Source of the DNA: Setomelanomma holmii
Taxonomy: Eukaryota > Ascomycota > Dothideomycetes > Pleosporales > Phaeosphaeriaceae
Assembly: GCA_010015745.1 (NCBI GenBank)
Contig: ML978155.1
Location: forward strand, 248,001 to 312,000
Reading direction: 5' to 3'
DNA length: 64,000 nucleotides
Below are positions 33,417 to 45,343 of this stretch, piece by piece. A program made the translations under genes and the position numbers. The first letter of the stretch is position 1. The number at the start of each line of letters is the position of its first letter. Below the pieces are notes generated by a model that ran no database searches, was not told the origin of the DNA, and saw nothing but the letters and a program-made list of their open reading frames with translations.

Positions 33417-35839
33417 CTATTTCTTCTTGGACTGATGCACGATATCGATAATCTTGTCCACTACCGACGGATCCGAGAGCTGCACAGTGCCGTTAGCCCA
33501 GTTCCCCACCACGAACGCGTCACTATCACCACACCCAGCAACCACCAATGTGAGAAATTGCACTTACTGTTGAGGTATCGCCCAACTGGTCCTCCTCTCC
33601 CGCCAAGATTTTCCGCATGATACGGCGCATGATCTTGCCAGACCTGGTCTTGGGCAGATCTGGAACCACAAAAATGGCCTTTGGTGCGGCAAATGGACCA
33701 ATCGACTTGCGCACTTGCAAGATCAAGTCCTTCTTTACCTGATCTGTCGATTCGTTCCCGTCTTTCAGCGAGACGAAAGCGTTAACAGCTTGTCCGGTGA
33801 GTTCGTCATTGATTCCCACTACTGCGGCTTCCGCCACTTGGTCTAGCAAAAAGTCAGCGGACCGAGTTAATACGCTTGGCGTCAGCGCGCGACATACGAT
33901 GCTCGATGAGCGCTGCCTCAATTTCAGCAGTCGATAATCTGTGTCCAGACACGTTGACAACGTCGTCGACGCGACCTCGGATCCAGTAGTAACCCTCGTG
34001 ATCACGTCCGGCACCGTCACCAGTGAACTATCATAATCAGGACATGCACAATTGCCCACTGCTCAAATACTCACATAATAACCCTTGTACACGTTCAGGT
34101 ATGTGTCCATATATCGTTGATGTGCTCCCCAAACTGTGCGGGCTAGACTGGGCCATGGCTGCTTGAAGGCCAACACACCCTCGACGTCGTTGCCGTGGAT
34201 CTCCTCGCCGGAGACGGGGTCGATGATCGCAGGCTCGATACCGAAGAAGGGGAGAGACGCAGACCCGGGCTTCGTAGGTGTAACACCACCGAGAGGTGTG
34301 ATAACGTGCGAGCCAGTTTCAGTTTGCCAGTAAGTCTGCCAGAATCAGTATGTCCTGCGTCACACTCAGTGCGTGGTTTCACTTACATCAACAACATGTG
34401 CCTCCTCCTTACCGACAATCTCAAAGTACCATTTCCAAACCTCAGCGGCGATTGGCTCACCGACAGATCCAAGGATCCTGAGGTTCTTCATCTGGTGCTT
34501 GACATGTTGGTCGCCGGCACGCTTCAGCAGTCGCAGCGCGGTGGGCGCGACATAGAACTGGCTGACGTTGTACTTGCTCACAATCTCCCAGTACCGCGAA
34601 AAGTCGGGATAGGCTGGTGTACCCTCGAAGACGACTGTTGCAACACCGAGCAGTAGCGGTGCGTACACAACGTATGTGTGACCAGTAATCCAGCCTACGT
34701 CACCACCGCAGAAGAAAACGTCGTTGTCGTGGATGTCGAACACATACTTGCCGGTTGCTGCTGCTCCGAGCAGGTAGCCACCAGTAGTGTGCATAACACC
34801 CTTGGGCTTGCCCGTTGAGCCGGATGTGTAGAGCAAGAATAGGGGGTCCTCCGAGTTCATTGACTCCGGTGCGATGTAGTTGGGGTACTTCTCGACTTCC
34901 TCGTGCCACCACCAGTCACGGCCCTTAGTCCATGGAATCTCAGCTCCTGTGCGCTTGTAGACGAGGCAGTGGCTGATGCCGGGACATTGCTTCAGAGCTT
35001 CATCGACAATCTTCTTTGTGCTAATGACTTTGCCTCCGCGCTTGCCTTCGTCAGTGGTGATCACGACCTTGCATTCGGCGTCAATGATACGATCGCGTAG
35101 AGAGTCTGAGGAGAAGCCGGCGAACACAACCGAGTGCACAGCACCGATACGTGAGCAGGCCAAGAAGGAAATGACGGCCTCTGGAATCATGGGCAGGTAG
35201 AGAGCAACAGTGTCACCCTTCCTGACGCCCATCTCCTTAAGCGTATACGCAAGCTTGGAGACCTGGCGGAGAAGCTCCCCATATGAAATGATGCGGCCAT
35301 CGCTAGAGTCGTCTGCCTCGTAAATGATGGCGGGCTTGTTTGGGTCCTTGAACGCGTGACGATCAACGCAGTTGAAGCTAGCATTCAGTCTTCCTTCGAG
35401 GAACCAGGCATTGTCGCCGCCTTCGAAGCTACCGGAATGTACGGTCTGAAAATCGCGTTCCCACGTGAGCAACTCGCGGGCCATGCGACCCCAGAACTTG
35501 TCTGGCTCTGTGATGGACTCTTTGTATAGCTTCTGGTACTCTTCAAGGCTGCTGAGATGCGGTTTTGAGTGCGGGTGCTTTCTACGCGGCCACAGTCAGC
35601 TATACTACTCTCGCAGTGGCTCGACGACGCGCCGAGCTCGGCCTGGCGGGGTCACCCCGCACTGCCGCGGATTTGGGAGCTTGGATGACGCCGCAGCTGT
35701 CATTGTCTGGGGAGATGATGCAATGCTCCAAGCAAATGCTGACTTACTCGTAGAAGGCCTTGGGGACATGGTATGTGTCTACCTCGTGGGCTTCGGCCAC
35801 GACGGGCGCGGACGGTGGCTTCGTGTCGCCCTCAGACAT
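33417..35839 (-). CDS. facA: Acetyl-coenzyme A synthetase
   Basis: Makes acetyl-CoA from acetate, ATP and CoA; needed for growth on acetate and for histone acetylation. Six exons: 35839-35748, 35581-34387, 34335-34075, 34027-33898, 33842-33568 and 33479-33417; 671 residues, typical for fungal FacA/AcuA/Acs. The AMP-forming core motif YTSGSTGKPKG, the substrate motif TYWQTETGSH, the hinge region GHRLSTAEIEAAL and the acetyl-lysine site PKTRSGKIMRR are all intact. The first intron is 166 nt and the others about 50-90 nt. The last exon (63 nt) gives the usual IIDIVHQSKKK ending. Confidence 0.97.
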
Positions 35840-38117
35840 TGTGCTGTGTGGTGTGCAGAGGTTGAGTGAGGCGCTTGCAGCTGTCGTCTGATCCTACGAG
35901 TCGCGTCTTTCGAGGATCGCAAGGGGGTAAAATGGCTGTGCGAGTCGCGGGAAGGCGGGATCTGGCTCTGTAGAGTGGTTATATGTCTCGATGCCGGGTA
36001 AAGGGCTCGGCAGGACGCTTGAAAGCGGCGGCGGCCCAATTTGAAGCTGCTGGGACGCTTTCGGAGAACAACTGCCTGTCGGGTGGAGCTGTCTAGCACG
36101 ATTGGTTTCTGGTTTTCAATTGACAGAGTCGAGGTTGTGCAGAGGGCGGGAGGGTTACAAATAGCTATGGGCGAGCGGCTTCCTTTTGAGCACCAGTTTC
36201 ACCAAGGCTCATCGCTGGGTGGCCGGTCCACTACCCCTCGTGTCGCGTTTCTGCGGGGACATGGAATATGACGAACATTCGACATTGTGGCCTTTGTCTG
36301 GGCCCACTGCCATTCAGAAGCAGAGGAGCCAGTCACCAACGCGGATAGCTTCGACCGGGCCTTGTGATGCCTCCTCCGTTTCTCCGGGCTTACCAGTTAA
36401 CCGCAACCGCGGCCGCCAATTGAGGTGCTCTGGTGTGCTGATCGGGCGACCAATGTGCTGCAAAGCCTATGATTCGATCTCCTCAGCGTGCTTTGGTTGG
36501 TTCTGTCTGCTGCTGTGCAATCATGTTGCGTGATGCGGGGAGCTCTGCAAACCAGACGAAGCACCTCAAATCATTCGTCCAATAAGACAGCAGTAGTGTC
36601 AGCATCGATGCGAACAGTCAATCAATGGGGACATTATGCCAGGGTCCTCTGTCGACATGTACCCGCAAAGGTGCAAGCTCAATGCGACGCGCATTATCGT
36701 GTGCATCAGGGTATCACTAGTCAAGAGCCTCGTGGCGCAACTACTGAGCATACAAAAGGGTAGTAAAGGATGCTGGGGTGACGGAACCACACCCATCGAC
36801 AAATACTATCCCAGGTAAAGACCCGCGAACCAAATGTGAAGGGACCACGCGACCCTGCAGACAAATCATTCAACATCTCGGGCTTGTGGAAGCAGTAAAG
36901 ATCGCCCGAGGCACCGGCAATTCTTCCACCGTAAGCCCTTCGCCAGCAGTTCCTGAATATGTCCATTGCATGTGCACGAAGATATACCGGTTGCATCCTT
37001 CACTGCTCGGGACCGCTCAATGCTTGAAGAGGGTATTTGGCATGCGAAGTCTGGGCTAAGCTTTCACGCAGCTGCGTACTGCCGAAGCTCGCCCGCAAAC
37101 AATTTGACAACATATGCACGAGGCGAGCATGTACCGCCTTCTAGAAGCTTTTGCCTAGCGCCTGATCGAAACCAAAGCGGAAGTCCTTCTCCGCATGCGG
37201 GTGTGTGGTAAACGAGCATCGCATGCGCTTCACGATGACCACAGCAATGTCGATACCAGCATCCCCTTGGCACACTCAGCCGTCGTCATAGCGACCATCA
37301 TGTGCTAGCATGGATGCAAGCTGCTTGATCAGAAGCATTGGCTGACGTAGTTGCGTCCGCATTTGGAGTATTGTAGCCAATGGGAGTTGAAGGAGGAAGA
37401 ATATCATTCTGCTACTAAACGTGCGGGGCTCCGCATGGCTTTTTGGACGTCCAAAAATGGGTGGGTATTCTAAGAAGGGCAAAAGCGGACTGGGTATGGC
37501 AGAAGAGAGGAACACATTTCTTTGGGTCGAGGTGTCTTAGATTGCAAAGTGCTGCACGTGTTAGCCAGACAAGAAGGAAGCACGACATCCTCCTGAACAT
37601 GGCACTCAACGACTTTCGATACTGGTCAGACCTCGCCATACACACGATTCGCGCTTGTTCGAGCAAGGCTTAGGAGCCTTGTGTTGCACCCAGTAGGACT
37701 ATGGGAAGACAAGATGAGTCCACATTAGTCATGTCCAGCCCTCAGAGTCAAAGACATCCTAGGAGTATATAGCACTAGGCGATAGAACCGAATAGCAAAC
37801 TTGTTCACTACTACATGATAAATACTCGATATGACGAATGATTACGATTCTGATAATGTATTTGGAGAGGCGATGTATGACTCCAAGGCTCCTCAGACTG
37901 AGTTGCATGAGCTTGAATGGGTTATTGTCAAAGTTCTAACACGAATATTGAACTCATTGGACTGGGCGTAGAACACAGTGACTGGGAGACGGCGTGGACC
38001 ACCCTCTTCGATACAGACGCACATAATTGCCAACCCATTGCAATCACACATTCCCTTGCATCAGTTGTCATTGAAAGTGTTTCATCACTCATGCCATTGA
38101 CACAAACCTAGTGTTCA
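35840..38117. other. Gene-free region, acetyl-CoA synthetase promoter side
   Basis: About 2.3 kb. Many short overlapping open frames on both strands, none with family motifs or a consistent exon structure. The first several hundred bases must include the acetyl-CoA synthetase promoter. No repeat or RNA gene was recognised. Confidence 0.4.
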
Positions 38118-39570
38118 CTAAATCCCAGCAACCCCACTCTCCAACACCACCCTGCTTCTCCCACCATCACCATGAGTCGTGACCAACTCTGGACTCACTA
38201 CCACACCTCTGCTTCCAATCCCATCCCATCGAAACACATACTCATCCGGCTGCCCGCACAGCCAAATGCGCGTCTCGAGAGCCTCGGATATGATGCGTGC
38301 GAGATCGTCGTCCTTCTCAGCGTCGTCGGAGCCCGGGTGCGCCCAGGGAAAGAAAGTGAGGCTGAAGTGCTCGGCTGCTTCGCGGATCGAGGATGCGATG
38401 TGGCGGCTGGTGTTGGATGGCGAGGAGGGGTGGGTGTGTAGGAGGACAGAGAGACGGCGATGGTACGTTGATGCGAGGTTTAAATTTGGATCTGCGTATA
38501 TGTCAGCCGTCGAGTTCGAGCAAAGCATATCAGTGAAAGGGTAAGTAGTATACGACGGAACGTACCTGAACGCATCGCCCCTCCGCTTACACCACCAAGT
38601 TCACTAGGCCACAAAGTATCCCTCTCATCTCCGCCTGCACTCTTCGGCCCCGTGATTCGAAGCACATACGCCATGAGTGCATATTTTAACGCCGTCGTGG
38701 GACTCGAGCAATCTTGGAGTAAGTCCGCCATGTTGACATCCCTGGCACCAAAGGCCATCATATCAGGTTCCATGCTCGCGGTGATACTCGCGTGTACATC
38801 GCGGTAGTACGTATCAATATGCCGATGGATTTGCTTGAAGAAGTTTGCCACACGGCTTTGTACTTCAGATTCGCGAGCCGGCTTCGGGAGAATTGCTGCG
38901 AGGACATCGACAGATTGCTGGATGGCTGGAGCAGGATTGGGTATTGGTGCCGGCGCTGGTATGGGCGTTTGAGAGACTTGCACGTAGGGACTGTTTCTAC
39001 CAGCGGTCTTTTGCATCATAACCAGTTCGGGTGTCGAGTCTGTGTAGTTGTTGTAGCCAACGGCGTTAGTGCGGCTCTTGTTGTTGCGGCGTTTGAAGAA
39101 GAAAAATGCTGCCGCGAAGGCGAGGAGGGCGCCGGCGAGGAGGCTGTGGTGGAGAGGAATTGTTAGCCTTGTGAACGCGGGCTTGGAGGTGATGGTTGGG
39201 GGACGCACCATCCTATTGCTACGCCTGCTACAGCGCCTGAAGCGAGTCCACCTTTGGAAGAAGATGAAGCTGTTGCTGCCTCGGTACCTGTATTGGCGGC
39301 CTGATTCGATCCAGTGAAAGACGGAACTACAGTCACGCCTTGCGACGCTTCTGTATTGCTAGTGACGATGGTGGTAGCGTCTGGTATAACTCCACTGGAG
39401 ACAACCTGTGGATTCTGGTTCCCAGCCGTTGATGGTGCTGGATTTGCCGTTGCCAAAGTGTCTACTGGTGCTTGCGAGGCCGCACATCCTGCTTCGCCGC
39501 ACTGCACTGTCGTTATGGCCTGGATACTGCGTAGGGGGCCATTTGGGCCCTGTCGCTCGACGACGTTCAT
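38118..39570 (-). CDS. Hypothetical single-pass membrane protein
   Basis: Three exons, 39570-39209, 39143-38566 and 38491-38118, 437 residues. A Ser/Thr/Asn-rich N-terminal region with few Cys looks extracellular although no classical signal peptide is present. One transmembrane helix (AVAGVAIGCLLAGALLAFAAAF) is interrupted by intron 1 and followed by KRRNNK. The C-terminal ~285 residues look like a folded cytosolic domain (IHRHIDTYYRDVHASI, MADLLQDC, then the HHRRLSVLL-like and RIISEALETRIWL helices). This layout is common in Dothideomycete orphan proteins with sensor-like topology. No named domain recognised. Confidence 0.78.
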
Positions 39571-40713
39571 GCTTCAATCCAGCATATGCCAACCTCAAAT
39601 CATAGACAAAACCTCGAAGCCAAAAAGAGAAAAAGGCCAGAAAAGATCAAAAGTGTACAAACCGCGGGGCTCTCCACTAAATTAAACAGCTGAACCCATC
39701 TGCGACGCATTCAGGCATCCCAAGTACTCAGCCGCAACGCCCATGCACGCTTGTGGCATGCTTTTGCGCACTCCGCCTCACAATGTAAGCGCAGCGCGCA
39801 GCCTTACCACACCCTCGCATGCCATTGCCCGGGTGAGCTCAGGCTGACCGTCGCACCACAAGAGCGTCCAATATCTGCGCATTTTGCGCATTTATAGTGC
39901 TGATTGTAAGCAGGACCGGCGTAGGGTTGCTCCAATGATGCGTGGGTGGTGATACATGAGACACGAAGATGCGGAGATCGTAGGCGGGCACTAATGGAAA
40001 GCTTGGGGGCCAATTTCCACTAGCGTCTTTCGATTATGTACCCTTGTCGGAATGAGAGATGGTGGTACGCGTGTCAGGCATCTTGTGCGTGCAATGGGCT
40101 GTGATCCGAGCCTTTTGCGCCATGCTGAAACTTATCTGCTTTAAAAGTTGATGCATAGATGAGTTATGTTGATCAGCCATTTACGATAACATAACTCCGA
40201 TGGTCTGCACAATTTGTCGTCGATACCGGTAGAGTAGTTGGTGGTACTCTATGTGGTACATTGTCCAAAAAAATAGTTTGTTCTTCATACAGCCTTGTTA
40301 CAAAAGGTGTCATGGGGTTGATTTACGCCATGAGACAACCTTGCAAGGCGCCCAAAACGATTGCAACCATATGAATGACGTTCACGTGTCGCACACCGAT
40401 TATAGCTGACTTCCGGGCACAATTCGAATTCAGATGCCTTCCGGAGTCTTCAAGATGGAATGCATACAACTGAAGCATATTGCATGCGCTCAGAACGTTT
40501 CTAGCAAGGGGCAATTATCGTTGCAATTCTGCTCAACCGTATCGTCCTTCATCGGGAGATTGAATTACCATCGTTGACTGTTCTGCGGTAGGTTGCTTCT
40601 TTACAAGTGAAGCATTCAGGATCGCCGAACATCCGCCTGCTAAACCTCGGCTCCAACAATCATGAATTACTGAAGTGTATTTGTCCACCATTATTCCATC
40701 CTCATCTTTTTCT
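39571..40713. other. Gene-poor flank of the accessory island
   Basis: About 1.1 kb with locally low GC between 40.0 and 40.7 kb. A protein-like frame at 40533-40763 on the minus strand overlaps the 3' end of the Zn2Cys6 frame in another phase and may be part of a broken 3' end of that gene. Confidence 0.35.
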
Positions 40714-41142
40714 TCACTCCCATGCGCGCCGTGAATCGAAGTTATAAATACACTCTTTGTCATCAGCGCGGCAGCGAGTGCACCTCACCTCACCACCATC
40801 GCATTTCAAATGCACACTACGACACGGGTTGCATGCGACAACGACAGCAGCTCTTGCTTTACGGCTCATCGATTCGTCAATCGTACGAGCTGTGGTAGTA
40901 AGCAACGAAGACGGACTTTCTTTCTGTGGCTCTCTTCCTTTCTGAGCATCTGCCTCGATCTGTGCTTGTTTCTTCAATTGCATTTTGCATGCAGCTTCGT
41001 CCTTCTTTCCGCGATCTGGATCCTCACGGTTAGCGTTAGTGGTAGTAAGCGTCCCTAAGCGGGAGAAGGTCTGCGTGTTCGCATCAACATCCAGGTTATC
41101 CGCCGTCAGGTCGAACGCATTCTGTATGTGCCATTTCCACAT
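40714..41142 (-). CDS. Short Zn2Cys6 zinc-cluster protein, possibly truncated
   Basis: A single 142-codon frame with an ATG at 41142. The C-terminal end carries a complete fungal binuclear zinc cluster: Cys 104, 107, 114, 121, 124 and 131, spacing C-x2-C-x6-C-x6-C-x2-C-x6-C, with the usual basic residues between. The frame stops only 11 residues after the last Cys, so the linker, dimerisation helix and middle-homology region of normal zinc-cluster regulators are missing. ATG codon 92 is an alternative start just before the cluster. It could be a DNA-binding-only protein, a gene with an unrecognised 3' intron (a gta sits at the last Cys codon), or a remnant. Confidence 0.6.
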   Translation of the reverse strand: MWKWHIQNAFDLTADNLDVDANTQTFSRLGTLTTTNANREDPDRGKKDEAACKMQLKKQAQIEADAQKGREPQKESPSSLLTTTARTIDESMSRKARAAVVVACNPCRSVHLKCDGGEVRCTRCRADDKECIYNFDSRRAWE

Positions 41143-41203
41143 ATGTTAATCCAATTCTGCCTGTGAGTCGAAACCTATCACGGAGGACTCGTAATCATCT
41201 GAT

Positions 41204-44200
41204 TTACAACGGAACCTCGGTCTCGGTGGTGCGGGCGTGATGGTAGAAGCTTGTCCCCGATTGTCCGAAGAACAGCTTCATCGCACTATCCTCTGCTATG
41301 TCCATTGGCAAGGCCCGTGACGGACCACCCTGCGCCGGCTTCTGCATCTTCGGCGGAGTCAAGGACACAACTTCAGCATATGAGCTCATGATACTGTGGG
41401 ACAGCCTATTCGGCCTATATGGACTGACGTCATTGGAAGCCTCAATGCTCCAGTTGTCTTCATGGTCCGACGAAGGGAGGGACGTAGAAGGTTGTCCCTT
41501 ATCTTTTCGTGACTCAAGCTCCAGATAGTGATTCATGGCACGCTGGCGCACTATTTTCATGTAGTCATTGTCCTTGAATGCTTCCGGATCGTCCGCCGTG
41601 ATAAACTCGAAAGATGCCGCGGGTCGGGCCCTACCCCATGATCGTTCACCGTTACTGGATGGTTGTTGCCGAAAATCTTCTCGATCCACAAGCTCGCCTT
41701 TCGGAACCGGAGAGACTGCTCTTCCTGTGGCCGAATTGTAAGGCGTCTGGGGATGTTTCCTTGCATGCCTTTTGCGGTCGTTATGCTTCCAGGTGGCGCG
41801 TTGAGCGCGTTCTTGGTGCTGCCTCTGCTCAGCTGCATCTCTATCCATCTGCCGCGGGCTGCAGTCGAGGCATCTGTGCACATCGGGCACATCGTGCGAG
41901 GGGTAGTAGCAGACGATGTGTTGCCATGAATCACATTTCTCGCACAACACAGTGTTGCCATCGTCATCCGTAAAACCGCAGATGCATTTGATGACTCCGG
42001 CGTCTGCGTCAGGCGGATCCTGATCATGGAGTAATTCTGCCACTGTCGGAAGGCTCGAATAGTAAGCTACAATATCATGAGCGAAGAGGGGAAATAGCTT
42101 ATCCGTAATCTTCTCCTTGTTGGCAAACTCTAGGGCGCGTTCAAGGGGAATCCAGACACCTTTGAGTTGCATGGCTCCGACCTTGACAAAGTGTCGGATT
42201 TTCTCGCTTTTGAGAATGCCGTCTCTGCGTCCTCTAGTCATGCCTGCGACATTGAGGAGCTTCGTGCCGTTGATCATATTATTATCCGCGCGCCGTGCAA
42301 CCGTTACTCCTAGGGCATCAACCTGATAGCAGACACATTGCTCGTCTTCCCACCAGATCTTTGTCAAGCGAGCGGAGGCACCAGGTGGATATGTTTGGCC
42401 GGTGTGATCGAATATGTGGTCCTGCAAAGCATGCACTTCATGTGGATCTTGCCTTTCGTTGGAAGTGCTTTGGCGATGCTTACGATCAATGTGCTCGGCA
42501 AGGACATCCGTTGAGGGAAACCCAAGGCCGGAGCTATGCTCGCAGTCTGTGAAGGGGCAGAAGAACGCTGGCTTCCTGTTTCGTTCTTGTGAAAGAATCG
42601 AAACATCTTGAGATGCATCAGACCTGGTAAGCGTTCCTGATGAACTCTTCCTTTCATCTGCTTCTCGTGCGGCCCGCTCGAGTTCGGCATCACCGCGTTC
42701 CAAATCGCGGAAGTACTGCTCGCGAACCATTTCACTGGTCTTTGTTGGTAGTCTTAGTGCTATTGTGGACCAGTCTGTCCCGTCTTGGCCAACATACGCC
42801 CTGAAGTTGCGTAGCTCTTCCACAGACCAATAGCCATCCGGAATTTTGTTGTTATCACGAGCTTCGCCCTGTACCCGAAGTATGATGTTCCAAGCAACTG
42901 AGCACCCTTCGACTGTCTGAAAGCTCAGTGCGGTACCTCTACTGTTCTCTTCTGTGCATACGCTGCACAAGATGACGAAATTACCTTGTCTCTCGAAGGA
43001 ATGGTCCATTGTTACGATTGTCGAGAACATAGTCTGAAGGTCTGGATGATCTTCTGCTCCGACTGTGATCCTCCATTGATTTGCAGAGTCTGGTGCAATT
43101 CGGATGAGGCCTGTGCCTATGACAGTCCGTCCCGTACTGAGAAGTGGGGAGACTGTACAGCGACTAAGAGTGCTTTCCACCTCGTTCATTTCGCTGCGCG
43201 TTGTACTTAGTGCATTCATGGGAATAACTGAAGGAACAGCCGATATGGCCGTCAGCCAGTGCTCTAAACGCTGCTCTTCAGTTTGATCTGCATTGCTGTT
43301 CCAGAATTCTTGCCTCGCTTGCTCATAAATGCTACGATGTACTTTGTTGACTCTGTTCGGGTCATCGTAGTGCGCCGTAGTAATTGCTTCTGAGCCATTG
43401 TTCGATGACTTCTTCAATTGCTCCGAAATGAAGGAGTTCTCGATATCCTTGTCGAGTTTCAATGCCGAGCGAATAGTATCGAGGCTACCGTCGGACTCCC
43501 CATCGGACTCGCCCTCCGACTCGACTTCGCGTGGGAGTGCGGCCAATGCAATATCTTCCATATGTCTAGCAAAGTGGATCAAGATCTTGCTCTTCACTGC
43601 GTCTGTTCTTTCGAGACACAAAGGACACTCAATACTATCCCATTTTGGGCCGAACTTATGGTCAAGTTCGAGGTGGTTACTCCAGACATTACGGTCCGCA
43701 AAGGGTGTCGCGCTGAATGAACAGCCGACGAAGAAACACGTGTATGGCTGGAGGTCAAGATAGAGGTGTTTACTGCGGCTATCAGACAGTACATAAGTCA
43801 AGGTACAATGAACTTACCGCCATTCGCGGTTGTTGAAGGCACGAACCTGCCTACCACAAGCGTTGCACTCAAAAGGTGCACCTATCTTAGCTTCCGCTGG
43901 CAAAGGCGGGATCTGAACACGGTTGCCTCCGGTTATGCTTGTCATGAACGATATTACAGTCTCGGCATATCGCGTTGGAGGTGCAGATGGCAGTGAGCTT
44001 CCCAATCCAGAGTCTTGAAATTCCGAGATCGCCAGGCTAGATTTTGCATCCGACGCCATGGCCTGCTCCTGAGCAGGAGAAGTAGTGTTGCCATTGGCAT
44101 TGTGTTCTCGCTCCTGTTGCATCCTTTGGTAGCGTTGCCAGCTTGTCTTCCCTAGACACTGAGCGAGGTCGATATGCGCTTTCGGAAACTTTGCCAAGAT

Positions 44201-44996
44201 GAGATCGGCGTGGTAGTCATGGGCAGCTCTCTGTTCGACCTTCAGGATGCTAGGCTCATCCGGAGTATTCGTATCTACTGCCGGGCAGTCTAGGGCTGAG
44301 CTTAGATCTAGCAGGCAGTCGAGATGGGTTTTGATGTCCTTCACGAATGTTTGAAATCCGCCAGGTTCATTCCCAATGCCAGTCTCGCTATCACTATCGC
44401 TATCGCTTAGATCGGCATCTGCACTGTTCAGGATCCATCTGGTCTGACTGTATATCTGATCGGCATTGACCATGATGTGCGCAATATCGGCATCGTTGGA
44501 ACATGTCCCGTATCTCTTGATGCCTGTCGAAGTGTAAGCCCCCACAATAGCACTCGTGCTGATTGACCGACGTACCAATTAACAGGATCTTGCACAAAGG
44601 GTTCAGAACCGATATCGTGGTGTTATGAAGGTTTTTTGATCGCTCGAGCATACGATCTAGCTTGCCGTCCCACACACCGTGCCCACTACTCCAAAGCTTG
44701 AATGCAGCAAGGCATCGCCGAACGTTCCTGTTGCCCTTCAATACTGGTACAGCTCGAGGCGAGTTCGCAAGGCACGAAAGTAAGTCGAGACAAGATCGGG
44801 CAAGTCTCGCAATGATCCCCACTTCATGAAGGTCGTCATCGTCTTCGGAAGCCGCATTGACTTGCCAGAGCTCAACTTTGCTTCTCTCAATCAGCTCCTG
44901 GTTTAGCGGTGATGTGGTTTGCAAAGTATTGTTTCCTTCAGGCGACAGCGGTTCCTGGCAATTTTCGGGACATATGTACGATGGTTTTGAGGCCAT
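41204..44996 (-). CDS. Multi-module nuclear protein: C2H2, EVH1-like, SANT, C2H2, APSES (StuA-like) and PHD
   Basis: Exons 44996-44576, 44523-43818 and 43772-41204 code 1,231 residues; both joins are in frame and restore the C2H2 approach NREWRKHLYLDLQPY. Modules in order: N-terminal helical region; Cys/His fingers (FECNACG about 355-360, YTCFFVGC, IECPLCLER) to about 446; an EVH1/PH-like segment at about 590-678 ending ALSFQTVEGCSVAWNIIL, like the N-domain of PP4R3; a SANT/Myb-like repeat at about 690-735 (WSVEELRNF, GTDWSTIALRL); a C2H2-type finger near 781-807; an APSES domain at about 846-946 very close to StuA (INGTKLLNVAGMTRGRRDG, KGVWIPLERALEFANKE); and a C4HC3 PHD finger at 972-1013. 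The tail is disordered. It diverges from the DUF7580-type gene at 45344. The role is unknown; DNA and histone reading is inferred from the modules. Confidence 0.85.
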
Positions 44997-45343
44997 TTTG
45001 TGATTTTGTTCGGCTGTGTGATCCTCGTAGCCTGACAAGGCTCTAAGCACTGCTGGGAGCGCGCGGGTTTCCAGGACACCGAACACTGTATCTCATTTGT
45101 ATCGGATGAGCGTCTGGTAAAATCTATGAGTAACAGGGCGTCTGAGCGATCTCAGAAAGGTGGTGGACGAAGTAGACCTGGGGTGAACGTCGCGACACGG
45201 CTGAGCGCGTAGTTGCATGGTATAGCGGGGCAGTGCAATGAGGCTGAGACAAGGCAAATGCCATAAGGCAGCGAAGCTGTGACAGTCGTACTTCGACAGA
45301 GCAGGCGACGTTTCCTCACACATTCTCCTTACCAATCCTCACG
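44997..45343. promoter_or_regulatory. Shared divergent promoter
   Basis: 347 bp between the ATGs of the APSES/PHD gene (minus) and the HeLo/DUF7580-type gene (plus), so the two may be co-regulated. No specific binding site was identified. The core StuA-type motif (A/T)CGCG is short and would need a proper scan. Confidence 0.45.
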
